Shown one piece after another: positions 25,901-37,537 of a stretch of DNA of 64,000 bases. This DNA comes from Urechis unicinctus. Taxonomy: Eukaryota > Annelida > Polychaeta > Xenopneusta > Urechidae. Below the pieces are notes generated by a model. It saw nothing but the letters and a program-made list of their open reading frames with translations, was not told where the DNA came from and made no database searches. The translations under genes and the position numbers were made by a program. Each line of letters begins with the position of its first letter. Positions within the stretch are counted from its first letter, which is position 1. The stretch spans positions 47,850,451 to 47,914,450 of the forward strand of contig CM067358.1 in NCBI GenBank assembly GCA_034190875.2. Direction: 5' to 3'.

Positions 25901-28900
25901 TTTGGGTGAGGTAGAGTATTGTGGTTCAGTATTTTGGGTGAGGTAGAATATTGTGGTTCAGTATTGTGGGTGAGGTAGTGTATTTTGGTTCAGTATTGTG
26001 GGTGAGGTAGAGTATTGTGGTTCAGTATTTTGGGTGAGGTAGAATATTGTGGTTCAGTATTGTGGGTGAGGTAGTGTATTTTGGTTCAGTATTGTGGGTG
26101 AGGTAGAGTATTGTGGTTCAGTATTTTGGGTGAGGTAGAATATTGTGGTTCAGTATTGTGGGTGAGGTTGTGTATTTTGGTTCAGTATTGTGGGTGAGGT
26201 AGAGTATTGTGGTTCAGTATTGTGGGTAAGGTAGAGTATTGTGACTGTCAATTACACCATGTGGGGAGTTAGGTGTACATGTGTTAGTAACATTAGTAAA
26301 TAGTGTTTGCATCATACACAGTACACAGACTTACTGTTGGAGTGATTTGATAGGCAATGAAGCTCTTGATTCCGTGGTATTTGGATTCTTTCTTTGGAGA
26401 TCGTATGAGGCAGGAAAAATGCTGGTCGTTCGGTCTCCAGCATGGGTTACCCAGGCTGTCCTCCTGTGTACAACACAACACAGAGGCAGGGTTGATACTC
26501 AACAATTCAGGCCAGACGCAAATTATTCAATAAACCGACACAGAAAGCTTAATCGACATTGTAGTGACTAAACTCACCATGATCACGATTTTGCGTTCAG
26601 CTTCAGGGACGTTAACAGGGGAAGTGTCAAAGAGGTAGGCATCACCACCGGCTTTGGTGAACTGAGAGAATCTGGACAGCAGCAAGGTGACATAATATGG
26701 TTGACTGGTACACTAATAACAATTATCAGGCATTGACAATTTTATGATGCACTAATGTGCTACTTATTAAGAGTGACCCCTCTTCACTTAACTCAGAAAC
26801 TGTGGTCCCTAATGTCTACTTTGATATCCGGCAACCGGATCTTGATCAGATATTGTTAACAGGACATGAATGATGAAATATGAACCTGTTGAATGGCTTG
26901 CGGACAGTTCCAAACTTCTTGTCATCAGACATGGAGCCAGGTCGGTTTCTCTTGTTGGCTTTGCTGCCGACATCGTTTGGCATCTCCTGGAAACAGAGAT
27001 GGGGGTAGGTGAGGTAGTGGGGCAACAAGATATGGTCGGCAAGTACAATTACAAGGTCAGCACGTATCCCGATATGGTCAATATATATCACCATATGGTC
27101 AGTACATATCACCATATGGTCAGTATATATCATGATATGGTCAGTACATATCATGATATGGTCATATGGGTCAGTCAGTACATATCATGATATGGTCAGT
27201 ACATATCACCATATTGTCAGTATATATCACCATATGGTCAGTATATATCACCACATGGTCAGTACATTTCACCATATGGTCAGTACATATCATGATGATA
27301 TGGTCAGTACATATCATGATATGGTCAGTATATATATCATGATATGGTCATGGTCATATGGTCAGTACATATCATGATATGGTCAGTATATATCATGATA
27401 TGGTCAGTATATATCACGATATGGTCAGTACATATCATGATATGGTCAGTATATATCACCATATTGTCAGTATATATCACCATATGGTCAGTATATATCA
27501 CCATATGGTCAGTATATAGCACGGTATGGTCAGCATACAATTCATAAGGATAATTTGAGTGTGGAAAATAAGCAAGTATGTTTCAATATAAAACACCACA
27601 AATAAAAACGGACCAGCAATTACCAACCACCATAAGAGTCTGGTCATCTCCCTAATATACACATACAGAACTATATAGCCTTCAAGGCAGCATAAGAGAT
27701 GAAAGATAGACAGGTGTTTACTCACTGGGACTTCAGTATTAGTGCTGGAGTCATCATCATCATCGTCCCAATCATCGTCCCAATCCTCACTGTCCTGAGT
27801 GTGTAGCATCGCCTGGGTGCCATGGTAACTGTTGCCTTGACTATCTACGGAAGCTGGTGAAGGTTCTGATGGTGCAGCTATAATGTGCAATTTATGCATG
27901 CATGAGAACATTCATTGTCAAACAGCAGAATACACTTCAATGCAAAAAATATGACTGATTTTCCCTCTGGGTCTTAAAGACAAGTTTATGAGTAACCCAG
28001 TCACAGTTTGTTATAAATCTCTATCACAAATTAATTTACCTGTAAAACCAGCTGGTGCCAGCCATAACAAATGTCACATGGCTCATGAGCAATGTGTATT
28101 ACTTGATGTCCAATGGTTGCATAGTTACCAGGGTGGAAGTTGGGTAAGGCCGATGGGTGGAAAGATGTGGACCGAGGCTGTGAAGTGGGTGGAGCCCCAG
28201 AGCCAGATGTAGGTTGCCATGACGTACGACCTTGTGGGGGCGGGGCTTGTGTAGGAGGATATGATGGCGGTGAGTGGTTGATTACAGGTGTAGGGGGCAG
28301 TGGTATACGGGGTTCTGGAACGGATGTTATCTATAACAACAAAAAATGGCAAACCAAAACAAGACCTTATAAATGTGTAACAAATCAATAAGACGATAAG
28401 AAGTTGCGACGTTGAAGAAACGCACCTCTAGATATGACTCGGGCACGAGGCCCTGTTCTCCGTGGTGATTGATCACTTCAAACCAGCCATCACCCACGTC
28501 CTGCCACAGCACACACCCAACACATCAACAACGTAACATTCGCTGGAATTACTGCCATAAAAACAAAACCTATAATTGTGAATTATTCACTGAATGCAAT
28601 CTGTTAAAGCCCCCTACAGGGCCAGCGATGGTAGTAATAGCGATGGTGGTCGTATTATGGTCCCACAGATGCAATGATTGGATTGTGTGTGAGTGTATCC
28701 ACTGGTTGGCTGTACAAACTCTTCCTGTGGCAACTGGCAATGTTAGATGAAGACATCAATCAAGCTCACCATAGCAGGGCAGCATTGGGAACCCCCTACG
28801 GTCATGATGCTGAGCCAGTGGAGAATTAAGCGGCGGGGGTACGTAGGGGTTATGCATCTTGTAATGCGATATATGATGATGAACTGGGCAGCCAGGTGTT

Positions 28901-31900
28901 CCAATTGATTGACAGGTGGGTGATTAGGTGTAGAAGTAGATCGTCACAGAATCCAGGGTATTAAAGTGTTGCATGTAAACACAATAGTGAATGGATAGTC
29001 TGTGGACTGATACATGGATCTATTATGCATTGATTTGTCGAACAGGGATCCACTGCACTATTATTTGTGTTGACAAATCACATTCATGATATAACATACG
29101 CTTGACTCCTCTTGAGCCACCACACCCGAATATGTACGAGGACGATAGAGCCTTCCCCAGACTAAGACCTCCACCTGATCACTGCTGAGCCGCCTCTAAA
29201 CCTCCCTATTAACCTTGAGCATCCATCTCGTCACCTCCACTTCAAGTCAACGCTGACAGCGTTGGTCGTGTATCTACGCTTCGCACAACAGACTCGTCAG
29301 CTTTTAAGCCCGCTCTTAATACGAACTACATCTTTACCACCCTATTCTGTCGCTCTGCATGTGACAGGCAAGAACAAGCCAATGAGAAAACGGCCACTTC
29401 CTAGTAGAAGGTGCCGATCGATGGTCGTTGCTGTTGGTCCGGCGCGTGTCCACGAGTCGCCAGCCCACTAAACACGACGGGTTACGCGACTCATGAAAAC
29501 ACCGGCTTGGATCTAGTTCATCACGTTATTGGTAGCACAGCTCCTGACGTTAGGATTCCGAGCAGAAAGATCCATGCTAAAAAAAAACCTCACGGATGCC
29601 TGGCAGAGCACCCAGCGTCAACGATCATACGTCCCTATATACTTGAAGCCAGATATGAGAGGCGTTTTATGACTCGAGTGCATCTTGTGTCAATACTAAC
29701 AACTGAGCGATTTTAATCAACAGCCGGCGCAAGTCAGGAGGGGAATTAATTAGACAGTGTTAAGGACGTGCCCGCTATATCATATCGACAGCGGCCAGAT
29801 TAGCCAGTAGATTCAAACCTATATCAATTTACTGAGAGTTTTTGGGGTAGGCGTGACACAGATAATAACCAAGAGCATTACAGTTAATGACCCCCGCCTA
29901 GCAGCCGTACTCGGCGCCATAACAACACTCATGTGGCCAGCGGAAAACTATGGTTAGAGGATAAGGAGGTGAGGATAATGAAGTGATTTAGCTTACAAGC
30001 GGCTATGGGATGAGGATAATGAAGTGATTTAGCTTACAGGCGGCTATGGGGTGAGGACAATGAAGGATTTAACTTACAGGCGGCTATGGGGTGAGGATAA
30101 TGAAGTGATTTAACTTATAGGTGGATATGGGGTGAGGATAATGAAGTGATTGAACTTATAGGTGGCTATGGGGTGAGGATAATGAAGTGATTTAACTTAC
30201 AGGCGGCTATGGGGTGAGGATAATGAAGTGATTTAACTTACAGGCGGCTATGGGGTGAGGATAATGAAGTGATTTAGCTAACAAGCGGCAATGGGGTGAG
30301 GATAATGAAGGGATTTAGCTTACAGGCGGCTGTGGGGTGAGGATAATGAAGTGATTTAACTTACAGGCGGCTATGGGGTGAGGATAATGAAGTGATTTAG
30401 CTAACAAGCGGCAATGGGGTGAGGATAATGAAGTTACACAGCTTATGTACGGCAATAAAACGAGGATAATGAAGCGAGACAGCGAACGGACGACCATAGA
30501 CTGGTGATGATAAAGGTAATAATATTCAGTAATACTGCTGGAAAATAAAAGGACAAGAAAGTTTAGGGGTGGTTATGATTTCAGGTGCGAGCCTTTCATT
30601 GTGTAGAGGGGGGGTGGGGAGTGACGAACACTGAATACAATCTCTTTGTTTAGTCAAATCTTTCCAGGAAACCCTGATTCAGCAGATGCGTTTTACATTC
30701 CACGAAGCGCGCCCTCTCCCTAGAAATGCTCTGAGACATCCGGCACGTGCGTTCTGAGCCAGCCCAGCAGATGCGATCTGAGCCACTCTAGCAGATGCGC
30801 TCTGAGCCACCCCGGCATGCGCGCTCTGAGAATCCACGTCAGATGCGCTCCATTAAGCTTTTTCTTCAGCAACTGACGCCATAGGTAACACCACACACTG
30901 CTTCTGTTCCATTTGTCATGACTGCTTCATTGACAATTATGCAATCCGGGAAAGCAACTAGCTTCGTTAGTTGTCAATTGCGCACTAATGCTACCCACCA
31001 AAAAGATCCACAGATAAAAGCAACTACTTATGGCTGTTTTCAAGGCCTTCGGGACCAACGACAGCGAGGCAATGAATATGCAAGCTCACCGGATACACAT
31101 TAGTACTCGGTCAGCCTCCCCGAGTGAGCATCTCGCATCCACCTGCTGCTGCAACCGAGAACAGTGTAAACTGAGTGACACTGTTGGGCCTCGCAGACAG
31201 GACCCACAGAGAAGTAACGCGGAGAGAACTGACCTTGACCTGATAAGGGTTAGGGGCACGTGTCAACAAGTGGGTATGGCTTAACTATATACGACCTCTG
31301 AAAACGAGGCAAGAGTGGGTAAAACCCGGTTGGAATGATTTGTGTAGATAAAAACGTGCAGGCCACATACATAGAGACTTGGGAACCCCTGTGCCCTTGT
31401 TACAGGCGAATTGGGGTGGGGGGTGGGGGGGTGTTCCATCTGTCAGGAACAGAGATGGGGAAATCCGAGGAAGAGATGACGCGAGTACAACCTCCGTGGT
31501 AAGACTCAGTTAGACTCAGTAACGCCGTGACGCAAACATAAACAGCAACGCCGTGACACGGACAGACTCAGTAACGCGTGACACAAACAAACAGCAACGC
31601 CGTGACACGGACAGACTCAGTAACGCCGTGACACAAACAGATTCAGTAACGCCCTGACACAAACAGCAACGCCGTGACACGGACAGACTCAGTAACGCCG
31701 TGAACACAGACATAAACAGTAACGTCTTGACACAGACAGCAGCAGTAACGTCTTGACACAGACAGCCGCAGTAACGTCTTGACACAGACAACAGCAGTAA
31801 CGTCTTGACACAGACAGCCGCAGTAACGCCATAACATAGACAACCGCAGTAACGTCGTGACACAGGCAACCGCAGTAACGCAGTGTCACAGACAGCCGCA

Positions 31901-34900
31901 GTAACGTCGTGACACAGACAACCGCAGTAACGCAGACATAGACAACCACAGTAACACCGCGACACAGACAACCACAGTAACGCAGTGACACAGACAACAG
32001 CAGTAACGCCGTGACACAGACAACCGCAGTAACGCAGCGACACAGACGACCGCAATAACGCCGTGACACAGACAACCGCAGTAACGCCGTGACACAGACG
32101 ACCGCAGTGACGCCGTGACACAGACAACCGCAGTAACGCCGTGACACAGACGCAGTAACGCCGTGACAGACAGACGCAGTAAAACCTTGACGATAACAGG
32201 TTGTCTCTAATGAACCTCTTCTTCGCGAGCATGGTCGCTTGGTTATACGCGCATGGTCCTACACGTGTATGTGTAAAACAAAACACGTCCTACACGCGCA
32301 GATCAAACACGATTTCATCACATACGTGCACGTCCTTTGAATTTAAATCAATATCATACAAATAGGTACTCCCAATATAAACCTGGTAAGCTGCCGATGT
32401 ATGCCAAGTTGTACAGCAAACGGGTTGTACATTCAGTGGAATCGTTAAATCAAGTTCGCCTCTGCGTTCTTCTAGCAGACACGCTCGCGGATCGCCGTCT
32501 AAACATTCTATTGTTTACAAAGCAAAAATCACAAATTTATACCGACCAAGAAAGAGGGAAGAAACAGCGAGCACCTGCCATGGCAGCCACTAACAAGTGG
32601 CAGACAGTCTGCCATGGCAGGTACTAACAAGTGGCAGGCAGTCTGCCATGGGATACTGGTATCTTCCACTTAACACAGCCGCTCCGACAAACAATCGGGA
32701 AGGAAAATCTGAGCTCTGTAAGGAAACACCGCAGGAGGTACCGCAGAAATAATGTGGGGGTCAACCAGTGCAGAAGCCTGACATTGGTTCAGCGTGGGTA
32801 ACTGGGTAAGTGGTCAAAACGGAGTAGTGAATTAGCAGTCATGATCGATCGCTATGAGTGATATGAGTAGAACCAGATTTTAATTTCAGGACGAGGAGTA
32901 TGTTTCCAGATGACGGAACTACCGTGTACACCTAGTTGTGAGGTGTACTTTGTACGGTATGAGACATAGGGGGGCGTGTCCTTCAGGCCGAGCCGACCGG
33001 GTCCTGAGTAGATGTGATGGTGATAGGTCAGACCCGTGCCATCTTTGTAAGTGCTTAAAGGTGGGACTCATTGCACACTTAAAGTGATTAAGATGCTAAT
33101 CCAATCACATAAACGATGATAATCCGATCTTTCAACAACAACAACAACAACAACCAAGCAGTTGCGCTAGACAAATCAAAAAAGAAACCAGACAGGTCAT
33201 TCGGCCTTACAGCGGGTGAGGTAGGACTCAATGACGCAGCCAGGCTGCCATACCGTTCGTGACACACAGGTGCATTAAGCTGATTGACCTGCTCAAATAA
33301 TATGATGACATCAAAGACGCAGGTAATGTACGACCTTACCTATATAACTGATGGGGATCACGCGGGACCACGTGCGAGTTCCACACAGGTAAACCATGAC
33401 CACAGATAATTACCACTACGGTGAAATATAACCACAGATCATTCCCTCTTAGGTGAAACATAACCACAGGCAAAGCCACCACAGATGAAATATAACCACA
33501 TTCCGGTCATTCCGGTAAAATATAACTACAAATTATCCCCCAGGGTTGATTCCAATCAGGTAAAATATAACTACAGATGATCCCTATTCAGGTAAAATAT
33601 AATCATTGGTGAGCCCCACACAGGTAAAATATAACAGGTAAGCCCCACTCCAGGGAAATATAAACAGATATGAGCACCACACCAGGGAAATATAACCAAA
33701 TATGAGCACCACACCAGGGAAATATAACCAAATATGAGCCCCACACCAGGGAAATATAACCAAATATGAGCACCACACCGGGGAAATATAACCAAATATG
33801 AGCCCCACACCAGGGAAATATAACCAAATATGAGCACCACACCAAGGATATATAACCAAATATGAGCACCACACCAGGGAAATATAACCAAATATAAGCC
33901 CACACTAGGGAAATATAACCACTGGTAAGCCCCACACTAGGGAAATATAACCACTGGTAAGCCCCACACTAGTGAAATATAACCACTGGTAAGCCCCACA
34001 CTAGTGAAATATAACCACTGGTAAGCCCCACACTAGTGAAATATAACCACTGGTAAGCCCCACACTAGTGAAATATAACCACTGGTAAGCCCCACACTAG
34101 GGACATATAACCACTGATAAGCCCCACACTAGGGAAATATAACCACTGGTAAGCCCCACACTAGTGAAATATAACCACTGGTAAGCCCCACACTAGTGAC
34201 ATATAACCACTGGTAAGCCCCACACTAGTGAAATATAACCACTGGTAAGCCCCACACTAGTGAAATATAACCACTGGTAAGCCCCACACTAGTGAAATAT
34301 AACCACTGGTTAGCCCCACACTAGTGAAATATAACCACAAGTTAGCCATACACAGGCATTTATAGGTGGCTAGCACCTGGAAACAGGACGAGAAATGTGT
34401 TGTATTGATAACAGTGCTTAAAAAATGCATCACTGCTAAACTTAGCTTTGGGTTTATGAATATACATGAACCTGCAACTACACGTGTCCAATTGTATAGA
34501 CTGTGCCTGTGATTAAAATGATACAGGTACACATGATTAGTCGCGAACAAAACACACCTCACCCATTCCACAATAACAACAGAGAATGTCATGGATCACA
34601 ACATTACATCAAAATAACAACCACAACATCAATAATAACAACCACACAACAACCATAACAGCCACAACATCAACAATGACAACCAAACAACCACAACATC
34701 AACAATAACAACCACAACATCAACATAACAACCACAACATCAACAATAACAACCACACAACAACCATAACGGCCACAACATCAACAATGACAACCAAACA
34801 ACATAACAACCACAACATCAACAATAACAACCACAACATCAATAATAACAACCACACAACAATCATAATGGCCACAACATCAACAATGACAACCAAACAA

Positions 34901-37537
34901 CCATAACAACCACAACATCAACCATAACAACCACAAACATCAACCATAACAACATCAACAATAACACCCACACAACAACCACAACATCAACAATGACAAT
35001 CACACAGCAACCATAATGGTCACTACATCAACAATGACAACCAAACAACAACCATAACAACCACAACATCAACAATAACAACCACACAACAACCACAACA
35101 TCAACAATCACAATCACACAACAACCATAACAACCACAACATCAACCATAACAACCACAAACATCAACCATAACAACATCAACAATAACACCCACACAAC
35201 AACCACAACATCAACAATAACAACCACAAACAATAACAACCACAACATCAACATTGACAACCAACCCACAGAAAGGCAACACAAGTGAGCATCCCAGCCA
35301 GTCTATGTTGCGCTTATCTCCCGGGGTTTCATTCAAAGTGGTTACATCGATCGAGCGCCCGCCTAGGTAATACCATCTCTGTGAGAGGCATCAGTAATTC
35401 ATCACAGGTCAATCCAGATCTAGAGAGCTCAGCTCTCAAGTCTATTCAAGTTTAACAAGTCTATACAATAGGGAAGCTGTACAAACTTAACCAATTATCA
35501 CAGGGGCTATATATGTCATGACATGAACACATATGTATAAATAATGTAGTGAAATATCTGGCATGGATCATGCCATATAAAACTTTATGGACTGATGCAG
35601 CAGTGGTGTGTAGGGCTGCAGTCAGAAGAGTTATATACTAGGTGATTGCGTAAATTGCTGATGGGACTGAATGCATTATCCAAGAGGTATCCCTGTAACA
35701 ATATTCAGAATATGTTGGAATCAGGAAAGAGCAATGAACAGTCATATGACCTTCACCTTTTTTGGACCATGTGAAAAATATATTGTACTCAATTAATAGA
35801 TGTGTATGCACACAAATACACACAAACATGACATTCACACACACACACACATTCATACAAACAAACAAACATATGACACACACCTCTGTGTTAATGAATC
35901 CAGATGACTCAAGGCATCATGATATAAATCAGTACAGACAGATGGCTCAGGAACTGATGATTCAACATTTTCTGCTGCCTGAAGTGGAGCAGTCAGATTA
36001 TAGATGATACAACTGCTCAGTAGCAATACAACACTGGATTGTGTCACTTCACTGTGGCACCAAGGTGGACCTTGACCTCTGATAATCACACAGCTCCTCA
36101 ACAGTGAACAGTCATTGTTGGTCTCTCAACATGTGGGTATATTGTTTTGAAAAAAATGTCTGGATGCAACACCAGATTGATGGTAGTCAAGTTGTGGTTG
36201 GCGGCAATTTATGTGATTGGTATGAGGAGATCGTGTGTTACATCATTGTGATTTTTAGAGAAAGATGGATACATTAAGCAGCATGGGTTTATTAGTAGAT
36301 GTGATGACAGCTGTTCAAGGAAGGGAAAGTATTTGTGATCTCACTGGGGACAATTGACCTTAGGAAGCGTCAATTCATTTAACATGAACAGCTAAAATGA
36401 GGATCAAAAATAAATTCCCCTTGCTACTGTGATATGAATGGTCTATTTCTAAGATGGGCTGATCATTTTCAATGGTTTGTTATCACAGGATGAAGTCACC
36501 AACAACTAATGTCTGATAAGTGATCATACCTTTCTTGCCACACGCAGAATTTCATCAGCATATACAGTCAATTCTCCTTCTCCTTCACTGTGGAAATCAT
36601 ATAATACTCGGCACTGCAACAGCAAAATAGTCACATTAATTAAACTCTGACATTACTCAACTGCTGAGGCAAGTTGCATACAGGAAGTACCAGAGAAAAA
36701 TAATATAAACATGTACACATTTAAATTGTTCAACATTAATAGTTATCATTAATACTAATAGTTATCGTTACAACACCATAAAAATGAAGGTGAGAGATTA
36801 GCTGCCGGCCCTCTCATATCAGGCTGTACAAAACATCACCTGAAACTAGTATTTTAATTGGGGTGACGTTCCACAAGTTTTATTACATGATGATGAATTG
36901 TGAGGAGAATGGTGCCGCTGCCACTGTCAACACAATATCTCCGTCATTGGCCAACAATTCGTTAGAACTAGAAACCTTGAGACAACGTTTGAGCAACATT
37001 GATCCCTGCTCTATATGATTATATCACGTTTATAAAGGTAGCGAAGGTCGTCTGGCTGATATGAGCACGACTGTCATCGATACCGACTGCTCATTCACTT
37101 CAGTCATTGTTATGATCGCAATTTGAATTATTGACCCGATTCAGCACCGTTTTCTTACCAAATCTTGAGAAGCAAACAGAAGTGCATAGACGAGTACACA
37201 ACCGCTGGAAAATTATGTACCATTTTTCACTTAAGCTGTCTTTGAGAGTAGATGAGCAGCTCGTGGTATATTCGCCCCCCTCACGTTGCAATAAATAAGA
37301 GGCTTCAGGGTGTTGGGGTGGGCCGAACCCCAAAGTCCCCGTGTCCCTTGCGAAGTTGACAGCTCAAACCACACATTAATTCGTCTCTGGTCTTTTACTA
37401 TACATCGGCCAATAGCAGAAACGATATGAAATGCTAATTGAAAAACCCTTGACTGAACTAAAAATATGTAACACGGAATTCCATAAGGTGTTTAATGGTA
37501 ATCAAGTAATTATGTGACTTACTTCCATCTCCGCCAT
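20651..37537 (-). CDS. SNX9: Sorting nexin, SNX9/18/33 group (SH3-PX-BAR), 17 exons
   Basis: This group bends plasma and endosomal membrane and links clathrin, dynamin and actin assembly. Exons in transcript order: 37523-37537, 36530-36613, 28426-28500, 28129-28330, 27726-27877, 26886-26986, 26578-26671, 26335-26463, 24120-24219, 23814-23944, 23519-23622, 23114-23217, 22669-22746, 22262-22338, 21995-22084, 21191-21382, 20651-20698. All phases agree; the total is 1776 bases, 591 residues, close to human SNX9. SH3 is residues 6-60 (CRVLYDFHSEGEGEL, then DVGDGWFEV...GLVPESYLE). Then come a Pro-rich linker and an acidic WDDDWDDDD motif near 160 of the clathrin/AP-2 type. PX is about 240-360 (SRRYKHFDWL, GRFEEDFINQRL) and BAR about 390-591 (FVKSMDDSAKHLL, YRGLLSTFPDILAVQ, ending ITSKLQEALAQMERS). 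The start ATG yields a five-residue first exon. SNX9 orthology is favoured by length and the acidic linker; a common ancestor of SNX9/18/33 is as likely. Confidence 0.95.
21425..21880. repeat. ~34-bp minisatellite, SNX intron 15
   Basis: About thirteen copies of a unit containing ATCTATCTGACATGGGGCAT, with ATATAG/ATATAT and GAATC/AAATC variants. It lies between exons 15 and 16. Confidence 0.95.
22768..23097. repeat. GAT triplet runs punctuated by AAGGACTACAAT, SNX intron 12
   Basis: Variable (GAT)n runs alternate with a fixed AAGGACTACAAT block about twelve times. It is a composite of microsatellite and minisatellite between exons 12 and 13, starting within 25 bases of exon 13. Confidence 0.95.
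24220..25794 (-). other. SNX intron 8, unique part
   Basis: Non-coding intron sequence between exons 8 and 9 on the minus strand. No exon, RNA gene or transposon could be supported. Confidence 0.5.
25795..26248. repeat. ~32-bp minisatellite, SNX intron 8
   Basis: About fourteen copies of a G/T-rich unit containing TTCAGTATTGTGGGTGAGGT. Two subtypes alternate in a higher-order pattern of roughly 96-130 bases. Confidence 0.95.
27048..27542. repeat. ~21-bp minisatellite, SNX intron 5
   Basis: More than twenty copies of a unit like ATATGGTCAGTATATATCAC. Copies carry ATATCATGATAT or ATATCACCATAT cores. All frames stay open across parts of it on both strands, so the open frames here mean nothing. 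Confidence 0.95.
29955..30478. repeat. ~41-bp minisatellite, SNX intron 2
   Basis: About twelve copies of a unit containing GGGGTGAGGATAATGAAGTG. Edge copies are diverged. Confidence 0.95.
30735..30850. repeat. Short array of ~24-bp units, SNX intron 2
   Basis: Four or five imperfect copies containing GATGCGCTCTGAGCCA, CpG-bearing. Confidence 0.7.
31503..32185. repeat. 26-bp minisatellite, SNX intron 2
   Basis: About twenty-five copies of a CpG-rich unit built on CAGTAACGCCGTGACACAGA, plus 23- to 33-base variants. The minus strand is open in all three frames because no stop codon occurs in the unit. The resulting Cys/Arg-rich open frames are not taken as genes. Confidence 0.95.
32572..32655. 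repeat. Duplicated unit with CTGCCATGGCAG palindrome
   Basis: About two and a half copies of a roughly 36-base unit, each with the 12-base palindrome CTGCCATGGCAG or a near match, followed by ACTAACAAGTGGCAG. Confidence 0.75.
33385..34338. repeat. 32-bp minisatellite, SNX intron 2
   Basis: About twenty-nine copies of a 32-base unit around GAAATATAACCA. The left half uses AAATATGAGCACCACACC units; the right half uses CTGGTAAGCCCCACACTA units. A sharp switch at about 33,895 marks two separate expansions of one ancestor. Confidence 0.95.
34590..35275. repeat. CAA/CAT-rich complex repeat, SNX intron 2
   Basis: A, C-rich array built of ACAACATCAACAATAACAAC blocks in changing order, with larger units of roughly 120 bases repeated. 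T is rare and G almost absent on this strand. Confidence 0.9.

Larger units (their letters stand above)
28501..36529 (-). other. SNX intron 2, 8 kb, splits the SH3 domain
   Basis: A long intron between the two SH3-coding exons. It holds at least four unrelated tandem arrays, listed separately. The remaining unique parts (28.5-29.9, 30.5-31.5, 32.2-33.4 and 35.3-36.5 kb) show no supported exon or RNA gene. Confidence 0.7.

Noticed and set aside
31516-32286. 256-codon minus-strand frame rich in Cys, Arg and Leu
   Set aside because: It spans a 26-bp minisatellite that is open in all three frames; no splice or domain signal.
33571-33935. Three overlapping Tyr/Ile/Gly-rich minus frames
   Set aside because: Products of the 32-bp minisatellite in different frames.
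17125-35275. Regular repeats with similar spacing, as in a CRISPR array
   Set aside because: Units are head-to-tail without unique spacers and lie in an intron-rich animal genome; they are minisatellites.
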